Shown in pieces: positions 7,149 through 7,799 of a DNA stretch of 7,799 nt. The stretch's first letter is position 1. Every line of letters starts with the position of its first letter. Below the pieces are notes generated by a model that worked only from the letters and a program-made list of their open reading frames with translations, made no database searches and had not been told where the DNA came from. The DNA is from Clostridia bacterium (GTDB taxonomy: Bacteria; Bacillota; Clostridia; Oscillospirales; CAG-272). Made by a program: the position numbers and the translations under genes. The DNA is taken from assembly GCA_017629395.1 (NCBI GenBank), contig JAGBXH010000429.1, forward strand, positions 1-7,799, in the 5' to 3' direction.

Positions 7149-7799
7149 ATGACGAATGACGCAAAGCTTCAGAATACCATGACCAAGAAGTCCGCGCCCA
7201 AGAAGAGAAAAATCGCCTCCTTGGATAAGCGCAAGTCGCGCATCGGTTGGTATTTCGTATTACCTTTCCTGATCGGCTTCGTACTGATCTATCTGCCCGT
7301 TATTTTCGACTCCGTAAAGCTCAGCTTTTTCAAGATCAACATCCTGCAGGGCGGCGGTTACTCGCTGACCCCTGTAGGGTTTGAGAACTTCCAATACGCC
7401 CTGTTTGAAGACCCCGATTTCGTTCAGGTTTTGATCTCGGGTATGAAGGAACTGGCGTTTGACATTCCCGCAATTATCATTTTCTCGCTGTTCATGGCGG
7501 TACTGCTTAACCAGAAGATGGTTGGTAGAGCTGCATTCCGTGCAATCTTCTTCATCCCCGTTATTCTTGCAACCGGTCTGATGCAGACCGTTGAAGCACA
7601 GAACATTCTGGGCTCTTACATGGATAACGCAAACGGTATTGACGACGGTTCAGGATCCAGTGCCGCGGGCGACATCGTATCCGTCATGGATATTGAGCGT
7701 TTGTTCGCGAACATGAAGATCGGTACTGATCTGATGGAAATGGCTGTCGGCTGGATCAACAACATTTACGATATCGTAAACCGTTCCGGCGTACAGATG
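7149..7799 (+). CDS. Sugar ABC transporter permease, MalF/LplB type (3'-truncated)
   Basis: Membrane-channel subunit of a CUT1-type carbohydrate ABC importer, normally paired with a MalG-type partner. The frame is open from the ATG at 7149 to the window end (217 residues, no stop). A basic cytoplasmic N-terminus (KKSAPKKRK at 13-21 and KRKSR at 27-31) precedes the first membrane helix at about 33-53, which carries the family's GWYFVLPFLIGFVLIYLPVI pattern. Then come the GFENFQYAL stretch (77-85) typical of LplB-like permeases and helices at about 103-121 and 130-149, with the family motif FRAIFFIPVIL (130-140). From about 150 to the end runs a polar, probably extracellular loop of at least 60 residues, including a Gly/Ser/Asp-rich piece at 163-175. 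The EAA ATPase-contact loop should lie beyond the window. It follows the preceding gene by 18 bases, so the same operon is likely. Substrate cannot be inferred. Confidence 0.94.
   Translation, partial: MTNDAKLQNTMTKKSAPKKRKIASLDKRKSRIGWYFVLPFLIGFVLIYLPVIFDSVKLSFFKINILQGGGYSLTPVGFENFQYALFEDPDFVQVLISGMKELAFDIPAIIIFSLFMAVLLNQKMVGRAAFRAIFFIPVILATGLMQTVEAQNILGSYMDNANGIDDGSGSSAAGDIVSVMDIERLFANMKIGTDLMEMAVGWINNIYDIVNRSGVQM

Noticed and set aside
7424..7606. 60-codon minus-strand frame under the MalF-type permease
   Set aside because: It lies opposite clear permease sequence with well-conserved motifs and shows no independent coding signal.

Overview
The window looks like the middle of one plus-strand operon from a Gram-positive bacterium, most likely a gut-type Clostridia (Oscillospiraceae/Ruminococcaceae-like). 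That placement is inferred from strong AGGAGG-type ribosome binding sites, moderate GC content, Gram-positive-style signal peptides and the gene families present. No marker gene in the window fixes the taxon.

Layout: (1) bases 1-582, the 3' part of a MalG-type carbohydrate ABC transporter permease, with its start outside the window; (2) 600-2753, a 717-residue membrane protein with a signal peptide, a probable six-bladed NHL-type propeller, two TPR-like repeats, a membrane helix and a Yip1-like membrane domain; (3) 2784-7130, a 1448-residue secreted protein that I recognise as DUF5696-like, with a glycoside-hydrolase-like barrel, a long alanine-rich helical block and a small C-terminal beta domain; (4) 7149-7799, the 5' part of a MalF/LplB-type sugar ABC permease that runs off the end. 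The gaps are only 17, 30 and 18 bases, each holding a ribosome binding site. I see no terminator, convincing promoter, RNA gene, mobile element, CRISPR array or sizeable DNA repeat. No stretch over 300 bases lacks a gene.

Working model (inference): the two permeases belong to one or two carbohydrate importers. The secreted barrel protein would process or bind a glycan or glycoconjugate outside the cell. The NHL-TPR-Yip1 protein, whose propeller and TPR should face outward, would dock or scaffold it at the membrane. The solute-binding protein, ATPase and regulator are not in the window, so the substrate cannot be read from it. The most interesting points are the unusual NHL-TPR-Yip1 architecture and the roughly 400-residue helical block that separates the barrel from the C-terminal beta domain in the DUF5696-like protein.
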